This document shows, piece after piece, positions 34,395 through 44,314 of a stretch of 64,000 nt of DNA. Source of the DNA: Earliella scabrosa (Eukaryota; Basidiomycota; Agaricomycetes; Polyporales; Polyporaceae). A model generated the notes under the pieces. It saw only the letters and a list, made by a program, of their open reading frames with translations, had not been told where the DNA came from and made no database searches. Position 1 is the first letter of the stretch. The number at the start of each line of letters is the position of its first letter. Made by a program: the position numbers and the translations under genes. The DNA is taken from the NCBI GenBank assembly GCA_022605405.1, contig JABYQQ010000037.1, forward strand, positions 62,001 to 126,000, written 5' to 3'.

Positions 34395-35049
34395 ATGTCG
34401 CACACCGGCAGACAGCAGGCCCGCCTGCAGCCCGCCCCACGTCGCCAGCAGCAACCCGCCCACCAGAGCGGTCGCCTCCCTCAGGGTGGTGCGAGACCGT
34501 CGGGCGCTGGTACCATAGCGCACCGTCCCTACCCTCCCATTGACTACCCTCCCGTTGACGATGACGATGACGACGATGACGACGACGGCGAAGGCGACGG
34601 GTATCCTCCCGACGATGATAGTATTGGCAGCTATCCCCCGTACCCCCCTCCGCACCCGCCGACCTATCCCCCCGCGCATCCCCCCGCGCACCCGCCTGCC
34701 CAGCACCCCAGCAAGCCTGCCCAACACCCCAGCAAGCCTGTCCACCCCAGCAAGCCCGTGCACCCTAGCAAGCCCGTGCATCCCGCGCAAGCACCTCAGG
34801 CTCACCCCGGTCCGTCTACGTCTCCTTGTCCCGCGCGTCCCCTGGCAACCCCCCGCTCACCGCCGTCTTTTAGCAGCACAGCAGCAGACCGCCCAGTTTT
34901 ACGGCACCCCCGGACCCGTCGGGTCCATCTACCCCGGCGCACAACAGGGCTACTATCCCTACGGGTACGGATACGCCGCGGGTGGCCAGCTGCGCGGCGT
35001 AGCTCCGGGGGAGTACATGGGCTCGATGAACACGGGGTATGGGTCTTGA
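34395..35049 (+). CDS. Asp- and Pro-rich low-complexity protein with Tyr/Gly-rich tail (196 aa)
   Basis: Exons 34395-34809 and 34874-35049 join in phase (HP/AAQQQTAQFY). The protein has three compositional zones. The first about 40 residues are Gln/Arg/Pro-rich. Next is a run of about ten aspartates (VDDDDDDDDDDGEGDGYPPD). A proline-histidine zone follows with tandem units HPPAHPPAQHPSKP and VHPSKP. The tail is Gln/Tyr/Gly-rich (GAQQGYYPYGYGYAAGG), resembling prion-like or adhesive sequences. No signal peptide, membrane segment or enzyme motif is seen. I do not recognise the family. The splice that moves a stop-free prion-like tail into frame and the TATA box upstream support a real gene. The function is unknown. 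Confidence 0.6.
34699..34785 (+). repeat. In-frame tandem coding repeat (HPSKP units)
   Basis: Imperfect tandem units of caccccagcaagcctgtc code HPSKPA/V about five times. Length variation between strains is likely. Confidence 0.8.
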
Positions 35050-36041
35050 AAGCTCAGTGATGGTCTGCCCGGAAATTGCAATCGGATCGCATGCGACGTG
35101 GCGCTCGGAAATTGTGCAGTCGAGGGGAGTATATATCTGGTGTGGATATGTTCGTGAAAGGTTCTCTAGTACCGGTTTGTAGAACAAGCGGCTCCGATTG
35201 GAAGCGTCGAGAGAGATGTGTTCCTGTTGTGATAGCATTGTAGGATAGGTCCGGTGGTCCGTCTCTCGGGTAGTAGGTGTTTGAGATACATACCGTGCCG
35301 GCGATTGTAGTACTCTGTCAGATATGTCGAACGCAGGAGGTTTCCCGACTCCCTAGAGTTGTGATTGTGGTCAATGAAGTGAATAGACGTATACGGTGTC
35401 CGAACAGTCCGCCAAAACGTACGTAGACAGAGTTGAGGTGGACGTCAGTCCTAGGCCGTCCCGGATTGCATTAAGACTAGTGCCCAAGCAGTCACCCCAA
35501 GATCTAAAATGTCTACGAGCAAGTTCTACAACACCAGGACTTGATTACACTAGTGGTCTACTTTTAAACGTGGCGGAGGTGAGAGCGAACTGCGGGCAAT
35601 AAGGCGTGCGCGACAGCAGCATCATGTACGTAAGAGAACAGGCAGCGCGACTGTGCATGTCGGGCTCGTGAGGCGATGAGTATGTATGTACACGTAAAAG
35701 CGTATGTGAGACATGGGATGCGAGAGCGATACAGCGAGATTGTGATTATGGACAGTGCGGGGGCGGGGTGCCCTGGATACGCGAAAGACAACGCCAATGT
35801 CATGAGGCGTGTATCGTGAAGACGTGGGATGCAGAGAAACGTGATGGGGGTCATAGCGGCGATGGTTCTGCGGTATAAGACGACGATGGGACCATTGGCA
35901 ATGGGAAGGTCTTCCAATAAGATAAGTATGCGAGCGAGCCCGACCCAAGCGGGGGATTGACCGAGGACCAGACCAAGAGAGGGCACAAGACAAACAAGAA
36001 AACGACGCAAACGACAGGGCGGCACGAGACGCTAAGCGGTG
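35050..36041. other. Intergenic between convergent genes
   Basis: About 1 kb holding the 3' ends of the Asp/Pro-rich gene (plus) and the hydrolase (minus). Open frames on the minus strand near 35600-36000 show no motif. Nothing else is seen. Confidence 0.5.
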
Positions 36042-37581
36042 CTATGGCTTGCTGAGGAACTTGATGATCGCGTTCGCTACTTCGTCGCCGTGTGTGATCG
36101 TGATATCGTGCGGGCCGCCTTCGATGGTGAGAAGCTCAGCATGTGGGATGAACGTCTGCGCGCGTGCAGCGTATCGGTATGGCACAACTTCGTCAGCACT
36201 TCCCTGTGCGGCGGAATCGTGGTCTTAGTGTGAACTAGAGCCAAATGCAACAGCGGGACAGACGTACCCATATGATGAGGACGCGCCCTCCGGTCTTGCG
36301 CGAATGCCGTCCAAAGGCAGCAAACTGTGGTGCGAGATTTCGGAGAGGACCGTCACGGATCGATGATGCGAGTGCGAGATTGTAGCCTGGTAGGTACGCT
36401 GATTGTATGCGTACGAGCTGCAAGGATAACTGTGAGTATCGAGGACTATGAATCTGGTGTACACGACAGATGTACCTGGCTGATCGGGTCGCCAGATGTC
36501 TTCTGGTCGGCTAGATACTGAAGGTATAACTGTTGAAGAATGAAGTGAGCCGAGGGTATGGGATGGGCGCAACATTCAATGGGAAGATGGAGAGCAAGGA
36601 CTTACGCGGAATGGATAACTTGAGGTGACTAATTGCATGGGTGGCGAGGAGAGGAATTTGGTGGTTCTTGACAGGTCGGACGACTAGGTCAAAGTGAGGT
36701 ACAATCGGATAGACAGTACCGGGGACGTGTGCGTACCTCCATGAGCCCAACACTGGCTATGAGGACCACCTTGTCACTGACGAGATGGGGGAATTGTGCA
36801 GCAAATGCGGTGGCAATGCCGCCTCCCTAAGAAGATACATGAGAGGACTTCCGACGCGGGTTAGGGGACAGTACACACCATGGATACTCCGACAATATCA
36901 GCCTTGCTCCAGCCGACATATTGGAGGAGTAACGCGAGCTGGGTGGTGTAGAGGTTCACGTCGTACGTTGTGTGAGGCGCGTCGGAGTAACCCCGACCGT
37001 ACAAGTCTGTACGACGCCGTGGGTTCCCAGATGCAGGACGAATCATGCGCGGCCACTCACCATAAAGTAAGACTCTGAAGCCTTTGGCTGCCAGCTGTGG
37101 CGCCACATCTTTCCAGATTATGGACGGAACGGAGAGGCCGTGTATGAGGACCACCTGACGTGTGGTCGGGACAGTGTACATGTTTAGCACAAGAGAAGAC
37201 GTACTCTTCTGCCATTTTCTGGGCCGATGAGCCAATGTCGGACCTATGGGAGGATGTTGGCGGAAATGAAGGCGATCTGGGGCAAGATATGGAACATACA
37301 GCGCCATGAGGGAACTTGACGTATGCGCCACCGTCATAGAAGTTGTCCGGATAGTGTTTCCAGCTGGGCGCGGACTTTGGGAGCGTGGCGAGAGACGGGT
37401 GGACGTAGAGGGAGTCGGGCGTGTGGGGGAAGACGGTGAAGAAGTAGGCGAGGATGACGACGGCGGGACAGACGAGGAGGAACCACTGGAAGGCGGAGGA
37501 TGGGGGCATGGCGGGGAGCAAGGAGGAGAGACCGTGCTCGGGGGCGCTCATCTGCGTGTTCAGCGCAGGAGACGACAGCAC
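36042..37581 (-). CDS. Alpha/beta-hydrolase fold protein with N-terminal membrane anchor
   Basis: A serine hydrolase (esterase/lipase-like) with one N-terminal hydrophobic helix (FQWFLLVCPAVVILAYFF), so probably anchored in an internal membrane. In order: HYPDNFYDGGAYVKFPHG, the oxyanion HG motif VVLIHGLSVPSIIWKDVAPQ, GRGYSDAPHTTYDVNLYT, and the nucleophile elbow GVSMGGGIATAF, whose GVSM and GGG halves are joined across the intron near 36825-36880. Then come VSDKVVLIASVGLME, the catalytic Asp in GSADEVVPYRYA and the catalytic His in GGPHDITITHGDEV. About eight exons, ending LSKP at 36042. Starts at 37581 (MLSSPALNTQ) or 37551 (MSAPEHGL) are both possible. It shares a short divergent promoter with the gene at 37847. 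The substrate cannot be told from sequence. Confidence 0.82.
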
Positions 37582-37846
37582 TCGCGGTGCAGAGCTTGAG
37601 AAGGAGGACGGAGGGTCCGAGTGAGAGAGCGCGTCGCTGCGTCAAGCCCGTTACGCATCGGTTATGGGCGCTCCGGGCCGCTCGGGCCACGTGCCGAGCC
37701 AGAACTCCCGTCACGTGCGTCTTCGCGCGAGGGCGTTGTTTGTGCGTTGTTTGTCCGCGCGCATCCCTGCTCTTGCCGCCGCTGCTGCTTCGAGCCTGCT
37801 TGACGCTTCGCTCGCCCCTCCGCCGGCCTGCAGCAGCGTTCCGTCG
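37582..37846. promoter_or_regulatory. Short bidirectional promoter
   Basis: The 265 bp between the start codons of the leftward hydrolase and the rightward disordered protein must hold both promoters. It is GC-rich, contains gtcacgtg-type (E-box-like) words near 37688 and 37713, and has no TATA box. Confidence 0.5.
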
Positions 37847-40800
37847 ATGCTGCTCATGGCCACCCCCGATGGCCCCGCCCTCGCCCTCGACGACATCCTC
37901 CGCACCATGTCCCCCTCCCCCGCCCCTCTCCCTCTCCCTCCGGAGCCAACACAACCTAGCTCTTCCGAACACACATTCCCACCTGTTGCAATTCAGCTAG
38001 ACAGTGCGTCGATCGTAGAAACTCCCACCCTCCCTCCACGAACATCGTCCCCGGAGCCACTGGATCACTCCGAGCTCGAGTCTATGCGTGCTCGTGTCCA
38101 GCAATACTCGCCCGACCCTGCCAATGAGAGGGAGTCCGAGCTTGCCGCCATGGTGCGCTCCTCCGTCTTCCTCTCAACAATGGATCCCTGAGTCCGCGTT
38201 CTCAAAAGGTATTGCGCTTGACTTCCCACCTCTTACTCCAACCCTCTCCGGCCCAACTAGCTTCTCAAGCAGAGACCATCGCAGATCTGACATTCCAGAG
38301 GAACATGCTCCTGCTTGAACGCTCAGAGGACAGCGCTCGATGGCAGGCGGAGCGGGAGTGTTGGAGTCGCAGTGCAGACGCATTGCTTCAGAAGGTTCGC
38401 ATAGCCCAAGAACCCATCGTCAAGGAACAGGTGTGTAACATGAGCTCCTCCCAACTTGGCGCTTGAACCAAAACATGTACACTAGGAAACCCAGCGTCAT
38501 ATTGCTCGCCTGGAGGACGATGTGAAAGCTTACCGTCGCAAAGTGCGTTCGACCCATCCGTTGCTCTCACCTTTCCTCTCATCCGCCTCGTGGCCCCTCC
38601 GCTAGCTCGCCGATACGCAAAGTCGTCTGACTACTCTAGAAGGCGAACTGTCCAGAATCAGGCCCCTACTTACTATGCAGGCCACTATCCTTCGTGACTC
38701 AGAGCTATGGCGATCTGAAGCGCTCTCAAGCACGGTCTCAGAGCGTCTCGCAGGGTTCAGTAAGAAGTCCAAGGGTAAGGAGCGTGCGGGCCCTTCACCA
38801 GATCCCGCGACGTCCTCAAACGGTCGCTTAGACAAGGGAAAGGAACGTGCAACTGCTCTGGATGCTCACCCAGATGTTACCGCTCCACGTACCGTATCAA
38901 TATCCACGGAGCCTCATATTCCACCACCACCGCCGCCGTCAGGTCCCTCGCATTCCTTACGCATCCTCAAGCTTAGGCCCGACAGACATCATCGCAGAGA
39001 CCGGGATAAAGACAGGGATCGGGACAAGGACAAAGACCGCATCTCTCGATACCGGACTGGACCAACACCACTTCTCTCAGATGCTCGTGCTGAGTGCATC
39101 CTCGCCGCGGCACACAAGCTGGGGCGCGTCCGCGCAGGCGTCATCTCGGGATTCGTGAAAGAACGACACAAGATTGAGCGCGAGGCCGAGGTCCTTCTCC
39201 AGAACGTCAACCAGCGCGCCGAGGCGGAACAGAGCGTCCGCCGCATCCTGCAAATCCCCGCGCAGGCGGAAGCCCCACCCCAGCCAGAGGTCACAACTCC
39301 AACCGATGTGCGCACACACCGCGAAGCGGACGAGGGCTTCTCGAGTCCAGCGATTCCCCTCGCAGTAGCTGCGGGATCGTCGCGCGCCCCAGTCCCAGCC
39401 CCGACATCGAGCCCCACCCCGCGCAAGCTCGCTCCAAATCCGCCGCCATTCACGCCTCCGGGCATTCCGCTCGCGCGTGGCCAACCACTCCCGCCGCACA
39501 TGCACCCATCGATGCAGCCTTTCCCGACCGCCGCCGGCCGCCACGCCCACGCCCATGCCATACCGCATCCTGGGTTCGTATACTACAGTCCCGGCCCCGG
39601 ACAGGGCCCAGTGCCCATCATCATGCCCGTGCCGTGGGGCGTCGCTCCGGGCACGCCGCCGGGGCCGCCACCCGCTGGATCGAAGACGCGGCACACGCCC
39701 CAGCAGGCTGCACAGCGGACGCCCGCGCGCGGGCAGAGCGCTGTCGGCGAGGGCCCGTCGACTCCGATGGACTCGCTCGTGAGCGCGGCGCGCACGCTCA
39801 TCGAGGACGAGGACTACGATGGCGATGGCGACGGTGCGCCGGCACCGGTCGAACCTGAAGCGGCAGAAGCTGCAGGTGATGATGAGACTGAGGAGGAGGT
39901 GCCTGTGCGGAGACGGGGGACGCGGCGGCGCGCGGCTGGGCCCCCGCCAGAGAGCCCGGTGCCGAAGCGGAGGAGGGTCGCGACGTCGAACGGGGTGAGT
40001 CAGCCCCTCGCTGGTCCCAGTACGACAACGACGAAGGCCACGCGCCGCACGAGGGCGGCGGCAGGGGCAGCGGTAGGGGCGGTAGGGGCAGCAGAGAAGC
40101 CGAAGCCCAAAGCCCGCGGGCGCGGACGCAAGTCTGCCCCAGCACCAGAACCAGCACCACCAGCACCACCAGCCGAACCAGAACCAGCAGCGCAGACCCC
40201 GAGCACCCGCTCGCGCTCGACGCCGACGCCGACTCCTGCACCCGGGGAGCCGTCGCGCCCCGCGCCGCAGGTGGCGCGGATACGGAGCGCGCTGGACGTG
40301 CTCGCGGACCAGGCGGCGCAGGAGCAGGAGCGGCGGCCGTCGATGGACCCCACAGACCCGGCGGAGGCGTCTGGGAGCAGACAGGGCAGCGAGAGCGGGG
40401 GTGAGGGCGCTGGTGAGCCGGCTGAGGTGATCGACGATCCTGCGCCGGGTGGGGACGGAAGTGCAGGTGCGTCTGGGGGTCCACCTATACGACCCAAAAC
40501 GGCGCCGAGAGGGCGGGGGCGTGGACGGGGAAGAGGGAGGGGACGGGGTGCGAGGGGGAGGAGCAAGGCGAGGGCTGTTGAGGTGGTGGAGGAGACTGTT
40601 GAGGTGGCGGCAGACGAGGTTCATAATGAGCCCCCTGCACCGGACGCCGACGTGCTGATGGAGGTGGACTCTGCGGTGGAGGCGAAAGCGGAACTGGTGG
40701 CTGAGGGGGAGACGGGGAGGGAGACGGGGACAGACGAGGCGATGGATGTCGGGGCGGTGGCTGCTGCAGACGACTGCCGGGAGGAAGTCCCAGGTGCAGG

Positions 40801-41662
40801 TGTGGACGCTGCTGCAAACAACGACCAGGAGGGAACTGCGGGTGCGGACGCTGCTGCAGACGTCGACACGTCTCCGATGGACGTTGTTGACCTACCAGCG
40901 GCGGGAGAGGTCGAAACGCGTCCGAGTGCTCCTCCGGCTAGCCCTCCAATAGTTTCGACACCGTCTATACCTGAGGAGCCTTCTCCCCCGCCAGCGGAAG
41001 TTGCACCACCCCTGCCGTCACCTCCTTCGTATTCTCCGCATGGCATGGACGAAGAGCCTTTCGTGGCTTCTGCGGTTGCGGACCAGTCGACCGCCCCCAA
41101 GAGTCCGACTGTGGAAGACTCTGCTCCTGTCCCGGAAACCACTCAAGCAAGTGCCCCTCTGCCGGATGTGGGGGACAGGGACTCCCTCCCCCCTCGGACA
41201 CCCGAGGCTGTCGACCCCGTAACAGGGCCAGCTCAGGATGTTGTCGATGAAGCAGACCAAGAACCGGAGCACATCATGGACATGGACGCCCCTCTGGAGT
41301 TGCCACCGCTAGAGGACGAGTCTGCTGTCCCCGAGTCACAGCCAGTAGACGAAGGCGCGTTCGTCGCTCTCAGTCCAGTAGATCCTCCTCCTCCGCCTTC
41401 ACCTTCGCCTCTTCCCCCGATGCCTGAGGCGACCTCTCCCGCCCCCGAGACCCTCCCTCTTCCGTCGAAGTCGAAGTCGCCGTCTCCTCCCGACCAAGCA
41501 ACGCCAGGTGCGGACTCGACGCCTGCTCCTGCTGTCGCTCCCCCACCTCCACCTCCACCCCCGCCGCTCGACGACGAGATAATGAGCGGGGACGAGGACG
41601 CCGAGGGGTCCATTGTCGACGAGTCGGAGACGGAGGAGCTGCCGTCCGTCGTCCATCGCTAG
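37847..41662 (+). CDS. Large disordered protein with coiled coil and AT-hook-like motifs (about 1,200 aa)
   Basis: Exons proposed: 37847-38152, a 16-nt microexon 38193-38208, 38261-38430, 38486-38542, and one long last exon 38606-41662. Residues about 100-210 (SQAETIADLTFQRNMLLLER, ARLEDDVKAYRRKLADTQSR) are predicted coiled coil. The rest is intrinsically disordered and rich in Pro, Ala, Glu and Ser. It holds a basic Arg/Asp alternation (RDRDKDRDRDKDKDR), a Pro-rich zone, a bipartite basic stretch (VPKRRRVATS) that may be a nuclear signal, an AT-hook-like KARGRGRK, and a longer RG run (PRGRGRGRGRGRGARGR). A nuclear, nucleic-acid-associated role is only an inference. No enzyme domain is seen. 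The inner ATG at 37856 is an alternative start. Confidence 0.7.
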
Positions 41663-42289
41663 TAACTCATCTTGGTTTTTGTCGCTTGGTGCTTGGTTCT
41701 TGCTTGTAAGCCGCGGTCGACTGGTAACCGCTGTTGTGTCGGTTTGGGGACACCCGTTGTAGCATTCTTGGGTAGCGCTGACTCGGTCTCTCTGCTGGTA
41801 GATGATCTGTACCTACGTACGTGTATCTAGTGTTTGTGCTTGGTTTGGCTACGCCCGTGCTGTGTATAGTGTAGCATGTACATTGACCCTCGTTCTTGCA
41901 TGTTGCTCACTCGGAACTCAGACGGGACATGCAGTGCTCTCCGGGCTCGCTGCTATCGCAGAAGAGGTCGGCCACAGACCAGAACCCGCCGGCCTCCGAG
42001 GCTGTTCAACATTCAATATCCAACATTCAATCGGCGAGACGGATCCATCTCGGGGTGGCTGCGATATCCAAGAATACACTTTAGTCATTCTGTCGGCGTG
42101 TGCGGTTAGGTTAGTACAGGAGATACATGGGGGTGGGGGCAGGGGCAGGGTCCTATGCAGGTGGGTGGGTGTATGGTACAATCCAATGGTACAACAACAC
42201 TTTGGGGCGGCCGAGACTCGGGGGGTCGTGTCATGGTCGATGATGCATCACCTTCCCATCCCTCCATCTTGGACTTGCAACCTTCAGCT
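41663..42289. other. Intergenic, convergent 3' ends
   Basis: About 630 bp between the large disordered protein and the WBP2-type gene. It holds their 3' untranslated regions. A short direct word (attcaatatccaacattcaat) occurs near 42010. No gene is recognised. Confidence 0.5.
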
Positions 42290-43063
42290 TCAGGGCTCGT
42301 AACCAGGGGGCGCATCAGAGGGCACGTCCGCGGTCACGTACGTCGTCGTGGACGAGGAGCCGCTCGGTCCGGGACCGCCATACGCCGCTGTCCATCACGT
42401 CCCAGTGAGCATGAGCGCCACCAAAGCCAAAGTTTGTCGCCGCACGCGGCGCGATCGGTGTAGGAGAGGGATACAGAGGGAGAGAGGGAGAGAGGACGCA
42501 ACTCACGGAGGTCAAAGTCGTCCTCGGGGTTCGCGCGGCTCTTGTTGACCGCGCGCTCGCGCGTCTTGTCGAGCGCGGCGGCGAAGCGGAGGAAGGGCTC
42601 CTTGTCGCCCTTTGCGCAGCGGAACTCGGCGCGCGTGCTGCCCGCCTCGGGGAGGCCGCCGCCGGGCGTGGGCCGGATCTCGAGCTGGATGCGCGGCGCG
42701 TTGAAGAGGCGCGGGGCTTCGGACTTGATGGAGAGCAGGGAGGTGTGCGGGACGGAGAGGGACTCGAAGGCCTCCATGGGCGGGTCCGCGACGAGGATCA
42801 TCTGCGATCGGTGGGCGGGCAGGCGTGGAGTGGGTTAAGGGAGACGGGGTGCGAGGTCGGTCGCAAGGTGAGATGGGTAGGTGTGGCGAGAAGAGAGAGA
42901 GACGTACTCGAAGGTCTGTAAGGAAGATCCTGCCGCGGCCCTCGAGCTTCCGCTCGGGCGTGTTGAGGACGTACTCAATGTTGTCGACGCTCCGGATGTC
43001 GATCTCGTCCTGGAGCGGGGTAGGCGTGCGCGAGGGGCTGAGCGCGGTGCGGTTGAGCGACAT
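42290..43063 (-). CDS. WBP2 / UPF0664-type GRAM-domain protein with PPxY tail (182 aa)
   Basis: Three in-phase exons: 43063-42908, 42801-42507 and 42387-42290. The N-terminal segment NIEYVLNTPERKLEGRGRIF, then LTDLRMILVADPPMEAFESL, is the GRAM-like fold of WW-domain-binding protein 2 and the fission-yeast UPF0664 stress-induced protein. The middle LSIKSEAPRLFNAPRIQLEI and GDKEPFLRFAAALDKTRERA complete the domain. The last exon codes a Gly/Pro/Ser-rich tail ending DAPPGYEP, a PPxY motif that binds WW domains, as in Nedd4/Rsp5-type ligases. That ending was only reached by splicing over a 119-nt intron. The likely role, from the family, is an adaptor for ubiquitin ligase or transcription coactivation. 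This is established for animals and an inference here. Confidence 0.85.
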
Positions 43064-44314
43064 TGTGGGCCAGTGGCGGTGATGAGGGTGCGGTGCGTGA
43101 TCGTGATCGTGATAGTGTTACAAGGCTTGCGGGTGTGCGGGGGGTATATGTAGAGCGTGCGATGTGGCCGAGGACGGGTGGTGGCCGTCGTCAGTCGTCA
43201 GACGAGATGGAGATGGTGGTGGTCGGAACGAAGGACGAGTAGGAATGTTCAGGAAACGGATTGATGAGGTCGAGATGTCGGCCTGCGAGCTTTGCAGCAT
43301 GGCCCATCGCTCGATCACGCATCTGTATCAAGCTTGCTGGCAGATCCAGCGGCCCGCCGATGACCTCATTCCTCGTGTCTTTACACATCCATTGCATCGC
43401 AGCTTGCATGGGCTTCCGACGGGACTCGGCCTCACGCAGGAGATCTACCAGACTCACCAGTTTAATCCGTTCCAATCAGTCCCGACGTTGATGCGCGAAG
43501 TGCTTGGGTTGCGCAAGTAGTACGTGTCGATCTGCGTCTTCCGCTGACGGTGTTGCTTATCGGAAACGTGGGGCCGTCCAATGATGATGGCCACTGAGCA
43601 GCTCACATGCCTCAGGTCGTGAACATTGAACAACAGTCCAGTCCAGACGCTTGTCTTGCGACTCCGACGTGGTTCGACGGTAGCTGGGAGGGTAAGCAGA
43701 GAGACTGGCAAGCCTGGTGCCCGGGAAGCATAGAGTGAGGAGAGAACAGTGAGCTCAGGCTTCGAGAGACTTGGCCTGACGGTCGCTCATCATTTATTGG
43801 CCGACCTCACTAGTCTTCGGTGGCTGTACAGCTGTCTATGAAGCACTCCATAGAACGCGTCCAACTCGATTGCGCCACCAAGCCGCTCATCCTGTCTCAT
43901 CTTGTCTCAGAACCACCACCACCCGAGGGTATCCGACTCTGGACCATGCTCTCGTCATTTACTCCCCTTTATCTCCATCCAACGAGCCAGGCTGTACGCA
44001 CGACATTGTGACATTCAAGACTGGATGTGGGAAGGACGGAAGAAACGAGGCCACGTACCTGGACGAGCGAGGGAGGCAGCATACAATGTGAGTAGGCCTT
44101 CCCACGAAGGTGGGACTTGGAGGGGCGGTCGAGGTTATGCCATCAGCCCATAGACATCGCGACATATTTGGCAGTCCATGCACCGTGATCATACGCTCCT
44201 TCGCGCCCTTCCATCGCCGACTTCCTCGACTGACGCCGCGCCGTCTCCCCCGCTATATATAATGCGTCCTCAACACCCAACGCCCCAGACGACGTCTTCC
44301 TGTCGGGCCCACCC
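43064..44314. other. Intergenic with possible unrecognised small gene
   Basis: The first about 80 bp are the WBP2 promoter. On the minus strand between 43711 and 43191 there are good-looking donors (gaggcat/gtgagc, aactg/gtgagt) and an open stretch ending TTTISISSDD, but no ATG-led chain of exons holds together. A small gene is possible. From about 44160 onward this is the promoter of the sedolisin gene. Confidence 0.35.
44254..44262 (+). promoter_or_regulatory. Candidate TATA box of sedolisin gene
   Basis: The word tatatataa lies about 55-60 bases before the ATG at 44315. This is typical of inducible secreted-enzyme genes in fungi. Confidence 0.55.

Noticed and set aside
34089..34805. 238-codon minus-strand frame with Gly/Arg/Val repeats
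   Set aside because: Antisense shadow of the Asp/Pro repeats of the gene at 34395.
39077..40624. 515-codon open frame on the minus strand
   Set aside because: It lies antisense to the long exon of the disordered protein, has an Arg/Pro/Leu-skewed composition from GC-rich DNA, and shows no motif or splice context.
43191..43711. Possible small gene on the minus strand after WBP2
   Set aside because: Good splice donors occur, but no ATG-led exon chain keeps one frame. Left as a low-confidence remark in the intergenic entry.
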